A stretch of DNA of 64,000 nt, from contig CAIYSZ010000007.1 of the NCBI GenBank assembly GCA_903928965.1, positions 1 through 64,000 on the forward strand. Reading direction: 5' to 3'. Under the pieces are notes generated by a model that saw nothing but the letters and a program-made list of their open reading frames with translations, was not told where the DNA came from and ran no database searches. A program made the position numbers and the translations under genes. Positions 26,562 through 37,040 of the stretch are shown piece after piece. The number at the start of each line of letters is the position of its first letter. The stretch's first letter is position 1. The DNA comes from an uncultured Pseudomonadota bacterium. Its GTDB lineage: Bacteria; Pseudomonadota; Gammaproteobacteria; Methylococcales; Methylomonadaceae.

Positions 26562-27838
26562 TCGTCTATCAAGGCTATTTGCGCGAAGCCGCCGCCTTCG
26601 GTACGGAAGTTGGTGGTTTGGCCTTGATAGAGGCGGGCGCAGACCAATTGGGTTTGCGCTTGGTAGACGTAGTGCCGATAGTCTAGTTTAAGCTCGGCCG
26701 GGCGCTGGTTGACGGAGAGTTGGCGTTGAGTGGGCGGCACCAGGGTTTGCGCCACATAGTCGCCCTGCAGTATGTTGTTGAATACGCCTCGCGTCAGTTT
26801 GTCGCCGCGATAGGCGGCTTTGCCGCCGTAGCCGCGGCAGGGTTTAAAAAATAGTTGCTTGCGTTGCGCCCATAGGCGTTCGGCGTGTTCGGGCGCGACT
26901 TTCTCGGTTCGCGCCACGCCATGGATCAGGATGCGCCGGTCGGCGGCGGAGACGCCGATCTGTTGCAGAAAAGCGTCGTTGCCGAAAAGGGTGAGATTGG
27001 TTTTGTCGGCGTACAGTGCGTACTGATAAGGGTGCGGGGTTAATACCACGGCGTCGTCGAGGTAGGCGGCGCGCAGGGCGGCGTGTTGCGATTCGGTCAA
27101 ATAGAAATCGGTTAGGCGGTTGTAGACTAGGTCAATGCGGGTTTCGCCGTGGCAAAGGCTGCCGTTTTGGTAGCTGAGCTCCTGTGGGTCGCAAATAATG
27201 GCTGTTAGGCCGGCGGCGGCGAACAGCGCTTGGAAGAGCAGAAATTCCGGGTAGAGGTATTGTCGTTCCGGTTGCTGATCGACGATGGCGATTGTTTTTA
27301 TCGCTTGCGGGCCGCGTTGCAGCCGCCATTCTTGAAGGAACATGACTATGAATTGTTGTTCGGGGCTGAGGCCTGCGTTCCGGCTGATAAAGTTTCCGGG
27401 CTGTTGGGTGTCGGCTTTGCCGCAGCAGTGCAGTTGCGCGTGCATCAGCTTGGCGTTTAGCAGCGCGCCGCCGGCGTTGCTGTTGATTTCTATTAATTTA
27501 GGGCCGTCAGGGTGCAAATGAAAATCGTAGCCGAGGAATACGCCCAAGGCTTTGGGAACATGTCTGGCGTTAAGATGGGCGTGTTCCTGCGCGTATTGCC
27601 GGTAGCCCGGCAAGGCGATGGCGCGTTCGATGGCGGCGATTACGTCTAGTTGGCCTTGAAAATCAGAGCGGCTGAGAAATACCGCCGCGTCGGCGAACAG
27701 GTGCGGGCGTTCGGTGAGTAGCTTAAGGTCCAGAGGGCCGAGTTGCCGGTTTAGTTCGGGACGGTCTAGCGTTACGCAGCGGCAGGTTTGGTTGAATTCC
27801 TCGGCGACGAGGGGTATGGCGGCGCGGACGGTGTGCAT
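26558..27838 (-). CDS. ATP-grasp-like protein of unknown substrate
   Basis: A 426-residue protein that I place in the ATP-grasp superfamily. Visible marks are the LIEINSNAGGALLNAKL segment (near 134-150), the KPCRGYGGKAAYRGDKL loop (near 325-342) and the terminal FRTEGGGFAQ, which look like Mg-ATP-binding and Gly-rich loops. The substrate is unknown, and no biosynthetic partner is adjacent. It stands alone, convergent with the VPLPA-CTERM gene and overlapping it by four bases at the stops. The 230 bases before its start contain nothing else. Confidence 0.55.
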   Translation of the reverse strand: MHTVRAAIPLVAEEFNQTCRCVTLDRPELNRQLGPLDLKLLTERPHLFADAAVFLSRSDFQGQLDVIAAIERAIALPGYRQYAQEHAHLNARHVPKALGVFLGYDFHLHPDGPKLIEINSNAGGALLNAKLMHAQLHCCGKADTQQPGNFISRNAGLSPEQQFIVMFLQEWRLQRGPQAIKTIAIVDQQPERQYLYPEFLLFQALFAAAGLTAIICDPQELSYQNGSLCHGETRIDLVYNRLTDFYLTESQHAALRAAYLDDAVVLTPHPYQYALYADKTNLTLFGNDAFLQQIGVSAADRRILIHGVARTEKVAPEHAERLWAQRKQLFFKPCRGYGGKAAYRGDKLTRGVFNNILQGDYVAQTLVPPTQRQLSVNQRPAELKLDYRHYVYQAQTQLVCARLYQGQTTNFRTEGGGFAQIALIDD

Positions 27839-28039
27839 GGCTGCGGGGTGACGCTTTATAAGCGCTCTGTTGTTAGAGTGTTTTTATTTAGACAGTAAGC
27901 ATAGCATGAGTGGGAGGTCTTGCGGTGTCTAAATTTGCATATTATTATTTTATGATGGATGTTAGGGTTCCAAACAGGATGTTGCTTGGCGGGAGAGAAT
28001 TTGCGCTGGGGGGGGCAAACTGGCGTATCGAAGCCGCAA

Positions 28040-28059
28040 GGCGCGGTTGGAACCGCGCC
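28040..28059 (-). terminator. GC-rich hairpin after citrate synthase
   Basis: Perfect inverted repeat GGCGCGG / CCGCGCC around TTCCAA, 15 bases past the gltA stop on the minus strand. It is not followed by a strong U-run (TTGCGG), so termination may be partial or Rho-assisted. Confidence 0.45.
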
Positions 28060-28074
28060 GGACATGTAAAACGT

Positions 28075-29364
28075 TTACCGCGCCGAGATGTTGGTAACAT
28101 CGCGTGTAATGACGCCTTGGTAGAGTTGGCGTGGCCGGCCGATCCTCAGTTCTGGATCGGAGATCATTTCGTCCCATTGCGCGATCCAGCCGATTGAGCG
28201 GGCCAGGGCGAATATAGCGGTGAACATTTCCGTCGGTATGCCTAGCGCACGCAAGACGATGCCGGAGTAGAAGTCGACATTGGGATAAAGTTTACGTTGT
28301 ACGAAGTAGTCGTCTTCCAGCGCAATGCGTTCCAGCTCCATCGCCAGTTTGAACAATCGGTCGTCGTGCAGGTTAAGGGCGCTTAACACTTCATGACAGG
28401 TTTGACGCATCAATTTGGCGCGCGGGTCATAGTTTTTGTAGACGCGGTGACCAAAGCCCATGAGACGGAACGGGTCGTTTTTGTCCTTGGCTCTGTTGAC
28501 GTATTCACCGATACGGGAGACGTCGCCGATTTCCTCAAGCATGTTCAACACGGCTTCGTTGGCTCCGCCGTGCGCGGCTCCCCACAGGCAGGCGATGCCG
28601 GCGGCGACGCAGGCATAGGGGTTGGCGCCGCTGGAGCCGGCCAGCCGTACGGTGGAGGTGGAGGCGTTTTGTTCGTGGTCGGCGTGCAGGATGAGAATGC
28701 GATCTAAGGCGCGCACCAGCACCGGATTGGCAATATAGTCGTCATAGGGATCGGCCATCATCATGCGCAGGAAGTTTTCGGCGTAGCCGAGTTTGCGTTT
28801 GGGGTAGATGAACGGCATGCCTATGCTGTATTTGTAACACATGGCTACCAGGGTGGGCATTTTGGCGATCAGGCGAATGGCCGAGAGATATCGGTCTTCC
28901 TTGCTATTGATGTCGATGACTTCGTGATAGAAGGCTGACAGCGCGCCAACCACGCCGACCAGTATCGCCATGGGATGCGCGTCGCGGCGGAAGCCGCTGT
29001 AAAAGCGGGTCAGTTGTTCGTGCACCATGACGTGTTGACTGATGCTGGTGACGAAGTTTCTCATCTCGCTGCCCTTGGGCAGCTCGCCTTGCAACAATAG
29101 GTAGCAGACTTCAAGAAAGTCGCATTTTTCGGCAAGTTGTTCGATGGGGTAGCCCCGGTACAACAAGATGCCATTATCTCCGTCGACATAGGTGATGCTG
29201 GAGCGGCAGCTTGCGGTGGAGGTGAAGCCGGGATCGTAAGTGAACAACCCGGTTTCGGCGTATAAGCGGCGAATGTCGATGACGTCGGGGCCTAAACTGC
29301 CGGACAGAAGCGGTAGTTCGTGGCGCGCTTCATCCACTTGCAGATATATAGTTTTGTCAGCCAT
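28075..29364 (-). CDS. gltA: Citrate synthase
   Basis: Type II hexameric-form citrate synthase (429 residues from the ATG at 29364), which condenses oxaloacetate and acetyl-CoA at the entry to the TCA cycle. Catalytic segments are visible: [20 protein letters not shown] (His of ADHEQ), [33 protein letters not shown] and the late [18 protein letters not shown] with the catalytic Asp. A longer in-frame reading upstream to 29457 lacks the family start, while [13 protein letters not shown] with an AGAGAG ribosome site fits GltA. It is monocistronic, followed by a GC-rich hairpin. Confidence 0.97.
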   Translation of the reverse strand: MADKTIYLQVDEARHELPLLSGSLGPDVIDIRRLYAETGLFTYDPGFTSTASCRSSITYVDGDNGILLYRGYPIEQLAEKCDFLEVCYLLLQGELPKGSEMRNFVTSISQHVMVHEQLTRFYSGFRRDAHPMAILVGVVGALSAFYHEVIDINSKEDRYLSAIRLIAKMPTLVAMCYKYSIGMPFIYPKRKLGYAENFLRMMMADPYDDYIANPVLVRALDRILILHADHEQNASTSTVRLAGSSGANPYACVAAGIACLWGAAHGGANEAVLNMLEEIGDVSRIGEYVNRAKDKNDPFRLMGFGHRVYKNYDPRAKLMRQTCHEVLSALNLHDDRLFKLAMELERIALEDDYFVQRKLYPNVDFYSGIVLRALGIPTEMFTAIFALARSIGWIAQWDEMISDPELRIGRPRQLYQGVITRDVTNISAR

Positions 29365-29754
29365 TGTTTTTCTCTCTGTTGCCCGGGGGGTGTGGAATTG
29401 CCGAGCCCGCGGTTTGCTAGGCGGCGCGGGGTATGCAGGGAGTATAATTGAATTCACGGGCCCGTGGGCGGGGCGGGGCGGGGATTAATGCCAACCGGAC
29501 GGAAATTGTCTATTTCTAAAATAGTGAAATCATGCCGGGCGAGAATTGGTTAGAATTTTATATTCGCCTTATTAGGCCTTGTTTAAAAGTCATCGCAAAT
29601 TATAAAAGCTTCATGCTTACATTTAAGCTGCGCTAATGGCGCCTAGGGAACCTCTGATTAATTCGTGATTTCAATTTAGAAGTCAGTTAAATCAACTTCT
29701 TGCGCATCTTTTTTTTGAAAAGCCGCATTAATCAGCGGCTCCGCCTTGTCAAAT
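29365..29754. other. Intergenic region between gltA and the VanZ-like gene, with an inverted-repeat relic
   Basis: No gene. The gltA leader includes a G-rich plus-strand tract at 29467-29483. From 29645 to 29746 there is a relic-like element: AGGGAACCTCTGATTAAT at the left and ATTAATCAGCGGCTCCGCCT at the right, sharing the inverted CTGATTAAT. This resembles ends of common IS/MITE families. A second hairpin (AGCCGC / GCGGCT, 29721-29740) followed on the minus strand by TTTTC may terminate the VanZ-like gene. Confidence 0.45.
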
Positions 29755-30159
29755 TTATAGATTCTCGTGTTGGCGGCTGAGTTTGGCGATGCGGTTGGCC
29801 AAAATAATTGAGAAAGCCGCGCCGCAAGAGTCAGCCAAAAGATCGTACAGGCTCGCTTGTCGGCCCGGTACGGTCATTTGATAGAGTTCTTCGCTACCGC
29901 CGACCAGAATGGATATGAATAATGGGGCGGATAGCAGCGGAAGCGCCAGCCGGGGAGATATTTGGAAGTAGAGCGCGCAAACCAGAAGGCCTAGCACGCT
30001 GTAGGCGGAGAAATGGGCGATTTTGTCGAAATTAACGAATAATCCCATGATCTGGGCCGGCGGTCCGGAGGATTCCGCCAGCAGCAGGGTTACCCAGGTC
30101 AGGATGGCGGCGCATAGGATCAGGCCGCGGCCGCTGAGTAGGAGGTTGAAGTTGGCCAT
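29755..30159 (-). CDS. VanZ-like membrane protein
   Basis: A 134-residue inner-membrane protein with about four hydrophobic segments (near 10-30, 48-68, 73-92, 108-125). The segment DKIAHFSAYSVLGLLVCALY (about 44-63) and the later ELYQMTVPGRQASLYDLLAD with NSCGAAFS-like Asn/Ser-rich turn are the VanZ-family pattern. The function of VanZ-like proteins outside teicoplanin resistance is unknown. It lies 19 bases after phoU on the same strand and may be read from the pst-pho transcript. Confidence 0.75.
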   Translation of the reverse strand: MANFNLLLSGRGLILCAAILTWVTLLLAESSGPPAQIMGLFVNFDKIAHFSAYSVLGLLVCALYFQISPRLALPLLSAPLFISILVGGSEELYQMTVPGRQASLYDLLADSCGAAFSIILANRIAKLSRQHENL

Positions 30160-30178
30160 GAGCGGTGGTTTTGTAAGT

Positions 30179-30895
30179 TTAGAGGGTTTTAACGGTTTTT
30201 TTCAGTTCTTCGCGGCTGACATGACGTACGTCCTTGCCTTTGACCATGTAGATGACGTGTTCGCAGATGTTGCAGGCATGGTCGCCGATGCGCTCCAGTG
30301 CGCGCGCGGTCCATAGCATGTCCAGGGCGCGGGTGATGTTGCGCGGGTTTTCCATCATTTGGGTGATGAGTTGCCGGGTGATGCTGGTGTATTCCCGGTC
30401 TACTTTGAAGTCTTGTTCGGTAATTTCCACCACTTCGTCGATATCGGTGCGGGCGTAAGCGTCTAGCGCGCCGTTAAGCATGTCTTTGACCAGTTCGAGC
30501 AGGTGTTCGATTTCGTAATATTTGTCTTGATGATATTCTGAGGCGTCCAGCCGCAAGGTCATACGGGCGATGCGCGCCGCTTCGTCGCCGATGCGCTCCA
30601 GATCGGTGATGATTTTGATGGTGGAGATGATCATGCGCAAATCGAAGGCGGCCGGTTGCCGCCGGGCCATGATTTCGGTGCATTCATGGTCTATGTCTTT
30701 TTCAAATTCGTTGATCAGCTGATCTTGTTTCACCACGGTTTCGGCATTTTCCATGTCGTAACCCATGAAGGCCTTGGTGGCCAGATCGACTTGTTGCTCG
30801 ACCAGGCCGCCCATCGCCAGCACTTTATTACGAATGTCCTCCATTTCTTCATTGAATTGCCGGGAGATGTGTTGTTTGATTTTATTGTTGTCCAT
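30179..30895 (-). CDS. phoU: Phosphate-signalling protein PhoU
   Basis: PhoU links the Pst transporter to PhoR and curbs Pho-regulon activity when phosphate is plentiful. The 238-residue protein (from MDNNKIKQHI; a TTG two codons earlier is the other option) shows two three-helix PhoU repeats with the metal-binding E-x-x-x-D patterns: IITDLERIGDEAARIARM near 102-119 and ALERIGDHACNICEHVIY near 205-222. It is the last gene of the pst block, 11 bases after pstB. Confidence 0.95.
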   Translation of the reverse strand: MDNNKIKQHISRQFNEEMEDIRNKVLAMGGLVEQQVDLATKAFMGYDMENAETVVKQDQLINEFEKDIDHECTEIMARRQPAAFDLRMIISTIKIITDLERIGDEAARIARMTLRLDASEYHQDKYYEIEHLLELVKDMLNGALDAYARTDIDEVVEITEQDFKVDREYTSITRQLITQMMENPRNITRALDMLWTARALERIGDHACNICEHVIYMVKGKDVRHVSREELKKTVKTL

Positions 30896-30906
30896 AATCA
30901 ATTCCG

Positions 30907-31749
30907 TTAACCATAGCGGCCGGTAATATAATCTTCGGTCTGTTTTTTGGTTGGGTTGGTGAAAAGTTCGCTGGTCTCGCCAAATTCTATGAGTTCGCCC
31001 ATATACATGAATGCCGTGAAGTCGGAGACTCGAGCGGCTTGTTGCATATTGTGCGTAACGATGATGATAGTGTATTTGTCTTTCAGCTCGTTGATAAGTT
31101 CCTCTATTTTTAGCGTGGAGATAGGGTCCAGCGCCGAGGCGGGTTCGTCAAGGAGAATCACTTCAGGTTCTATGGCTATGGCGCGAGCGATGACCAGACG
31201 TTGCTGCTGGCCGCCGGACATGCCAAGCGCATTGTCGTTCAGGCGGTGTTTGACTTCGTCCCACAGCGCCGCTCCGCGCAAGGATTTTTCCACCACTTCG
31301 TCTAGGAGTTGCCGGTCATTGACGCCTTGGATTCTGAGGCCGTAGGCGACGTTTTCATATATCGATTTCGGGAACGGGTTGGGCTTTTGAAACACCATGC
31401 CGACCCGGCGGCGCAGGTCGGCGACTTTGACCGATTTATCGTAGATGTCCTCGTTTTCCAGCAGGATTTTGCCTTTTATGGTGACCCCGTCCACTAGGTC
31501 GTTCATGCGGTTGATACAGCGTAAAAGAGTGGATTTTCCACAGCCGCTGGGGCCGATGTAGGCGGTGACTTTTTTACGCGCCATTTCCATGTTGATTCCA
31601 TGCAGCGCTTGTTTGCCACTGTAATACAGGTCCAGGTTTTCGATCTTGATGCAGGTTTCAAGTTCATGGGCTGGCGCGGTTTTGTCTTCCCGCTGCAAGG
31701 CGCCGAGGTTGATGCCGTGGGTGCGTTGATTGGCTGTGGTCATTTTCAT
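30907..31749 (-). CDS. pstB: Phosphate ABC transporter ATP-binding protein PstB
   Basis: ATPase of the high-affinity phosphate importer (280 residues). Walker A is [13 protein letters not shown] near 70-82, the Q-loop VFQKPNPFP near 118, the signature [14 protein letters not shown] near 180-193 and Walker [14 protein letters not shown] just after. The 30 residues before [11 protein letters not shown] are a non-conserved extension typical of gammaproteobacterial PstB. It lies between pstA (28 bases upstream) and phoU. Confidence 0.97.
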   Translation of the reverse strand: MKMTTANQRTHGINLGALQREDKTAPAHELETCIKIENLDLYYSGKQALHGINMEMARKKVTAYIGPSGCGKSTLLRCINRMNDLVDGVTIKGKILLENEDIYDKSVKVADLRRRVGMVFQKPNPFPKSIYENVAYGLRIQGVNDRQLLDEVVEKSLRGAALWDEVKHRLNDNALGMSGGQQQRLVIARAIAIEPEVILLDEPASALDPISTLKIEELINELKDKYTIIIVTHNMQQAARVSDFTAFMYMGELIEFGETSELFTNPTKKQTEDYITGRYG

Positions 31750-31777
31750 TTCCGGAATTTGCTGCTTTTTACTTTAA

Positions 31778-33433
31778 TTAATTTTCCAGCGCGCGGTATC
31801 GTTCGCGTAAGTTGTTGCGAATGGCGATGGCGAACATGTTCAGTCCCACGATCACCAGCACCAGCAAAAGCGAGGTGGCATACACCAGCGGCCGCGCCGC
31901 TTCGACGTTGGGACTTTGAAATCCTACATCATAAATGTGAAAACCTAAATGCATGAATTTTCTGTCCAGGTGCAAATAGGGAAAATTGCCGTCCAATGGC
32001 AGAGTAGGGGCTAGTTTAACCACGCCGACCAGCATCAAGGGGGCGACTTCGCCGGCGGCGCGGGCGACGGCCAATATCAGGCCGGTCATGATGGCCGGGC
32101 TGGCCATGGGCAGTACGGTGAGCCATAGGGTTTCCGCCTTGGTGGCGCCGAGCGCCAGGCTGCCTTCGCGGATGGATTTGGGAATCCGCGATAGGCCTTC
32201 CTCGGTGGCGACGATGACCACCGGCAAGGTGAGCAAGGCCAGGGTCAGCGAGGCCCAGAGCAAGCCGGGGGTGCCGAAAACCGGCGCGGGGGCGGCCTCG
32301 GGAAAGAAGAGCTTGTCGATGCCGCCGCCAATAATGTAGACAAAGAAACCGAGGCCGAATACGCCGTAGACGATGGAAGGCACACCGGCCAGATTGTTGA
32401 CCGAGATGCGGATGATGCGGGTAATCAGGCCTTGCTTGGCGTATTCGCGCAAATAAACAGCGGCGACGACGCCGAATGGGGTGACTACGATGGCCATCAG
32501 CATCACCATGAGCACGGTGCCGAAGATGGCCGGGAAAATGCCGCCTTCGGTGTTGGCTTCGCGCGGGTCGTCGGTGACGAAACGCACGAAATTGGACATG
32601 TAGTCCTGCGCTTTGTCCAAAACGGACATTTGGTTGGGCCGGGTAAGTTTAACCACCCGGCCGAGCGGGATAAGGATTCGTTTTTGGTTGGCATCGGCCA
32701 CGCTCAAACTGCATTGCTTGAGCTGTAGGGTTAAGTCGCCGATTTTTTGCTGCGCTGCCTGATATTGTGTTTGGTATTCTTGTTTTTTGGCGGCGAATTG
32801 TTGGCTATATTCCTCGTTCCAGGCGTTTTTTAACTCCAGGGCGCGTTGCTTGAGGCGAAGGCGTTCCAGGTTGTAGTTGATGGCTCCGATTTCGCCGTTT
32901 TGCAGTTTGTCGATTTGGTTGCGCAAGGCTAGCGCGTCCTTGAGTTTTTCCTGGGCCACGCCCCAGGCGGCTTCACCTTCGGCTATGGTGGCCCCGTTGT
33001 CTTTGACCGCCAGCAAGCGGCCATAGAAATTACCCCATTCGCGGCGTTCGATGACGATGAGATCCGCCGTTTCGCTTTTGCGCACGATGTATTGATCTTG
33101 TATCCAGCGGAAATCGCTGCCCAGAATGTCGCGGTTGCCGGTTTTGACCAGATGCTGCAATAGGTATTCGGCGCCGTCAGGCACTTCGTGGCCGGCGGCG
33201 CGGGCTTGCGCGGCGGGTTGCAGGGATTCGCCGACTTCCTCGCCGATGATGACGGTTTCCGGATGTTCGTTGTCGTGGTATTGATATTCGACCAGGTCCG
33301 CCGGCCAAAAATGGCCGAGTCCGCGGGTGGCGATCAATAGCAACAGGCCGATTACCAATATCAGATTGACGCTAACGGCGCCGGCTGTCATCCATACCCA
33401 GGGAGCTCCGCTTTTAAACCACTCTTTGATCAT
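31778..33433 (-). CDS. pstA: Phosphate ABC transporter permease PstA, long form
   Basis: Inner-membrane permease of the Pst complex. The C-terminal half (about 290-545) holds the permease fold with the EAA-type loop SIREGSLALGATKAETLWLT followed by VLPMASPAIMTG. The N-terminal half is a long extension: one membrane helix at ~16-38 and then a periplasmic region with a Gln/Lys-rich coiled coil (about 155-245). At ~551 residues it is the long gammaproteobacterial form rather than the ~296-residue E. coli form. I prefer the ATG giving MIKEWFK; a GTG three codons earlier is possible. The spacing to pstC is about 35 bases. Confidence 0.93.
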   Translation of the reverse strand: MIKEWFKSGAPWVWMTAGAVSVNLILVIGLLLLIATRGLGHFWPADLVEYQYHDNEHPETVIIGEEVGESLQPAAQARAAGHEVPDGAEYLLQHLVKTGNRDILGSDFRWIQDQYIVRKSETADLIVIERREWGNFYGRLLAVKDNGATIAEGEAAWGVAQEKLKDALALRNQIDKLQNGEIGAINYNLERLRLKQRALELKNAWNEEYSQQFAAKKQEYQTQYQAAQQKIGDLTLQLKQCSLSVADANQKRILIPLGRVVKLTRPNQMSVLDKAQDYMSNFVRFVTDDPREANTEGGIFPAIFGTVLMVMLMAIVVTPFGVVAAVYLREYAKQGLITRIIRISVNNLAGVPSIVYGVFGLGFFVYIIGGGIDKLFFPEAAPAPVFGTPGLLWASLTLALLTLPVVIVATEEGLSRIPKSIREGSLALGATKAETLWLTVLPMASPAIMTGLILAVARAAGEVAPLMLVGVVKLAPTLPLDGNFPYLHLDRKFMHLGFHIYDVGFQSPNVEAARPLVYATSLLLVLVIVGLNMFAIAIRNNLRERYRALEN

Positions 33434-33467
33434 AAAAACCACCCTTTGATCCTATAGCACTCTTTCA

Positions 33468-35744
33468 TCATAATGAACTGTATTTTTGTCTGAGATTTTG
33501 ACGCACAATTTCCGCTAGGGTGTTTATCACAAAAGTAAACATGAACAACACTAAGGCAGCGAAAAACAGCACCCGGTAATGTGTGCTGTTAACTTCGGAT
33601 TCCGGCATTTCCACCGCGATATTGGCGGATAGGGTGCGCAGGCCTTGAAAAATACTGAGATCCATGATGGGGGTGTTGCCGGTGGCCATGAGCACGATCA
33701 TGGTTTCTCCGACGGCGCGGCCGAAGCCGATCATGATGGCGGAGAAGATGCCCGGGCTGGCGGTCAGCAGTACGATGTTGATCATGGTTTGCCACGGGGT
33801 GGCGCCCAAGGCCAGCGAGCCTATGGTCAGGTGTTTAGGCACGCTGAAGATGGCATCTTCGGCGATGGAGAAGATCATGGGTATGACGGCGAATCCCATG
33901 GCCAGAGCGACTACCAGGGTGTTGCGTTGATCGTAGCTGAGTCCGAGTACGTTGTTCAACCAGGTGCGTAAATCGCCTTGAAACAGGATGTTCTCTAGTT
34001 CCGGGCTGAATTGGAACGCCAGCCAACTGCTCAGCAAGATGACCGGAATCAGAATCAGACTGTCCCAGCCATCGGGCAGGCGCTGGCGGAAGCTTTCCGG
34101 AAGCTGGCTCCAGATTAGCGCGAACAGAATGATGCCCAGCGGATTGATGAGCAACAGTAGGAATATGCCGGTCAGGTGTTGTTCTATAAACGGCGCTAGC
34201 CAAAGGCCGGCTAAAAAGCCCAAAATGACGGTCGGCAGCGCGCCCATGATTTCAATGCCGGGTTTGACGTATTGGCGAATATGCGGAGCCATGAAGTAGC
34301 CGGTGTAGATTGCGCCGAGCAGGGATAGCGGAATGGCGACCAGCATGGCGTAGAACGAGGCTTTGATGGTGCCGAACACTAGCGGGATCAAACTCATTTT
34401 CGGTTCGAAGTCGTTGCTGGCGGAGGACGATTGCCAGATGTAGGCCGGTTTGGGATAGCTTTCGTACCAAACCTTGCCCCATAATGAAGAAAAAGAAACT
34501 TCCGGGTGATCGTTGTCCACGGACCAGTAGTCGATGCGCCCGTCCGCGGATTGCAACAACATGGCGTTGGCGCGCGGGGATATGGCGGCTAAAACGGCGG
34601 GCGTTTTCAGTTGTTCACGAATCGCTTCGCGTTCGGCGGTGGTGTTGTAAATGCTGAAGCGGCCGTCGCCGTTAACCGTTACCACGCCTTTTCGGCGCTG
34701 CTCGGGACTGATGGCGACCACCGGGGCGTCACCGGTTTTAAACGCCCGCATTTTCTCCACGCTGAATTGGTTGAGTTCGTTGCGGACTATGCTCCATTGC
34801 GCCAATTCGCCTTGACTGTCGCCGACCAGCAAGGAAATGTCTCCGTTCAGGAATTCGACGCTGGTGACGCTGACGCCGGGCGGGGTCAGATCAAGTTTGT
34901 GTTTGAGTAGCGGGCGGGTTTTGTCGTTGATGTCGAATACCGCTAGATCGCCTTGTTTGCTTAGCAGATAGGCGTTGCGTTGTTGTTTGTCGAGCAGTAG
35001 ATAATCGACTTCTTGGCCCGAGGCGTCTAATTCCGCAATGGAGCTGTCCCAGGCGGCGTCTTCGTCGAGCATGGATTGTTTTTGGCTTAATCCAGTCAAC
35101 AAAATCCGATTGTCCGCGGTTTTGATCAGTATGGCGGCGGCTTTTTCCCCGATTTTGAAGCTGATCAGGCTTATAGCTTGCTGCTTGGGGTCGAGCGCCA
35201 GCGGCGTTACGCCCATGGGATATTCCAGGCTGGGCGCTATGCTGCGTTTATTGCCGACATAGTTGGATTTGTAGCTGAGTTTGGCCAGCAGGGCGCGGCC
35301 GTCGCTTAGACCGTAGCCGATTTCGCCGCTGTCTTGGCTTGCGCGCCCGAAACCGCTAATGGCGGTTGTTTCGGGTATGGGGAGTTTGACTGTGGAAATG
35401 ACGCCGCCGTCTTCGGTTTTGAAAAATACCGCTTGGCCGCTGTTGGTGAATCTAACGCCGATTTCGTTTTGCTCTTCCATGGACAGCCAGAGGCTGGCGC
35501 CGGATTCGGCGGCGGGCAATGGGTAGTTGGCCAGCGGCTTGGCTTGCGCCGGCAGCAGCAATGGGAACACCACGTATAGCAAATAGAAAAAGATCAATAC
35601 GATGGCTAAAATAATGCTCAATCCGCCCACGGTGACGCCGTAGGCAGTGATTTTGTCTTTGAGCAGTCGCCATTGCTGGTGTTTTTGGCTCACGGAGACG
35701 GTCAATGAGCGTTTGTCAAGCTGGCTTGAATAGTGTTCTGACAT
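33468..35744 (-). CDS. pstC: Phosphate ABC transporter permease PstC, long form
   Basis: Second permease of the Pst importer, 758 residues. A first membrane helix (~38-62) is followed by a ~330-residue periplasmic domain with repeated beta-strand units (for example VDYLLLDKQQRNAYLLSKQG), probably propeller-like. The permease fold starts near residue 445 (KASFYAMLVAIPLSLLGAIY) and contains the EAA-type loop HLTIGSLALGATPWQTM and FGRAVGETMIVLMATGNTP. This long form is common in Pseudomonas/Vibrio-type Pst systems. The gene is separated from pstS by 237 bases with a terminator-like hairpin. Confidence 0.93.
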   Translation of the reverse strand: MSEHYSSQLDKRSLTVSVSQKHQQWRLLKDKITAYGVTVGGLSIILAIVLIFFYLLYVVFPLLLPAQAKPLANYPLPAAESGASLWLSMEEQNEIGVRFTNSGQAVFFKTEDGGVISTVKLPIPETTAISGFGRASQDSGEIGYGLSDGRALLAKLSYKSNYVGNKRSIAPSLEYPMGVTPLALDPKQQAISLISFKIGEKAAAILIKTADNRILLTGLSQKQSMLDEDAAWDSSIAELDASGQEVDYLLLDKQQRNAYLLSKQGDLAVFDINDKTRPLLKHKLDLTPPGVSVTSVEFLNGDISLLVGDSQGELAQWSIVRNELNQFSVEKMRAFKTGDAPVVAISPEQRRKGVVTVNGDGRFSIYNTTAEREAIREQLKTPAVLAAISPRANAMLLQSADGRIDYWSVDNDHPEVSFSSLWGKVWYESYPKPAYIWQSSSASNDFEPKMSLIPLVFGTIKASFYAMLVAIPLSLLGAIYTGYFMAPHIRQYVKPGIEIMGALPTVILGFLAGLWLAPFIEQHLTGIFLLLLINPLGIILFALIWSQLPESFRQRLPDGWDSLILIPVILLSSWLAFQFSPELENILFQGDLRTWLNNVLGLSYDQRNTLVVALAMGFAVIPMIFSIAEDAIFSVPKHLTIGSLALGATPWQTMINIVLLTASPGIFSAIMIGFGRAVGETMIVLMATGNTPIMDLSIFQGLRTLSANIAVEMPESEVNSTHYRVLFFAALVLFMFTFVINTLAEIVRQNLRQKYSSL

Positions 35745-35811
35745 AGTTAGTATTTAGCAAACGTATTGAAAAACCGCATAGTATGTTTAAAGCCAATTAG
35801 GTTTAAATAGA

Positions 35812-35845
35812 AAAGCCGACAACTGCATCCGCGGTTATCGGCTTA
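35812..35845 (-). terminator. Attenuating terminator between pstS and pstC
   Basis: On the minus strand AAGCCGATAAC pairs with GTTGTCGGCTT (one G-U), followed by TTTTC and TATTT. It lies after the pstS stop and before pstC. A leaky terminator here would keep the binding protein more abundant than the permeases, as is usual for such operons. Confidence 0.65.
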
Positions 35846-35981
35846 GCTGGCAATTTTATCAGCGGTTAATTTAAGCAACTTCGCGCATCCTTGCGCCGCG
35901 TCCCTGCGGCATTTTCCTTGGAGTACAATCCTGGAAATTATAAACCTGGAAATTAAAATCCAAAGTCGCTGCTATCCAGTA

Positions 35982-36980
35982 TTATTTGATTAAACCTAAT
36001 GCTTTTTCGACGATTTTGGTCGGCAATGGAATGTAACCGTCTTTAATCACGACTTGCTGCCCGGCTTTGGACAGTACCATTTTAATGAATTCTCGTTCCA
36101 AGGGCGCTAAGGGTTCATTCGGCTTTTTATTGACGTAAATGTATAAAAAGCGGGCGAGCGGGTAGGCGCCGGAAAGGGCGTTTTCCGGGGTCGGTTCAAC
36201 GAATTTTTCGCCTTCCTTACGCGCCAAGCCTATGGCTTTGACGCCGGACGTGGTGTAGCCTATGCCGGAGTAGCCAATGCCGTTGGTCGAGGTGGTGATG
36301 CTTTGCACTACCGAGGCCGAGCCGGGTTGCTCATTGACGTTGTTTTTGAAATCGCCTTTGCACAATGCTTCGTCTTTAAAAAAACCGTAGGTGCCGGATA
36401 CGGAGTTGCGTCCGTAGAGTTGAATGCTTTTGGCGGCCCATTCGCCGGTGAGACCTGCTTGGCCCCAGGTGCTAATGTCGGTGGCATGGCCGCATTTACG
36501 GGTAGACGACATGATGGCGTCTACTTGCGGTAGGCTAAGGCCTTCAACGGGGTTGTCCTTGTTGACGAAGATCGCCAAGGCGTCGATGGCGACGGGGATG
36601 GCGGTGGGTTTATAGCCGAATTTGCCTTCGAAATCGTCGATTTCGTTGTCTTTCATTTTTCTGCTCATCGGGCCCAGGTTGGCGGTGCCCTCGGCAAGAG
36701 CCGGCGGCGCGGTGGAGGAGCCGGCCGCTTGAATTTGTATGTTGACGTTAGGGTAGAATTTATTGAATTCCTCGGCCCATAAGGTCATCAGGTTAGCCAG
36801 GGTGTCGGAGCCTACGCTGGAAATATTGCCGGATACGCCGCTGGCCGGCGCGTATTCAGGCAGGTTCGGGTCTAGGGTGGGCGTTGGCGAGTTGGCGGCG
36901 GCATTGCCTGCCGCGGTGAATAAGAACAAGCCGAAAGCCAGTTTTTTTAAGGGTGCCGAGAAGGTATTGAAATTTTGCAT
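35982..36980 (-). CDS. pstS: Phosphate-binding protein PstS
   Basis: Periplasmic phosphate-binding protein of the Pst importer (332 residues from the ATG at 36980). The signal peptide is [20 protein letters not shown]. The mature protein begins with the PstS pattern [20 protein letters not shown], and the phosphate-contacting segments [25 protein letters not shown] and [13 protein letters not shown] follow. The frame opens further upstream to 37049, but that start would precede the signal peptide by 23 residues and overlap the Pho-box region. It heads the pst-phoU block. Confidence 0.95.
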   Translation of the reverse strand: MQNFNTFSAPLKKLAFGLFLFTAAGNAAANSPTPTLDPNLPEYAPASGVSGNISSVGSDTLANLMTLWAEEFNKFYPNVNIQIQAAGSSTAPPALAEGTANLGPMSRKMKDNEIDDFEGKFGYKPTAIPVAIDALAIFVNKDNPVEGLSLPQVDAIMSSTRKCGHATDISTWGQAGLTGEWAAKSIQLYGRNSVSGTYGFFKDEALCKGDFKNNVNEQPGSASVVQSITTSTNGIGYSGIGYTTSGVKAIGLARKEGEKFVEPTPENALSGAYPLARFLYIYVNKKPNEPLAPLEREFIKMVLSKAGQQVVIKDGYIPLPTKIVEKALGLIK

Positions 36981-37040
36981 AATTTTTTTTAAAAGTATGA
37001 TTACATGATGACAACTAAGCGTTACAATAGTATGAACCGG

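Noticed and set aside
29467-29483. G-rich tract as a possible G-quadruplex
   Set aside because: The runs are GGGG-C-GGGG type in the gltA leader; it may fold, but there is no evidence of function.
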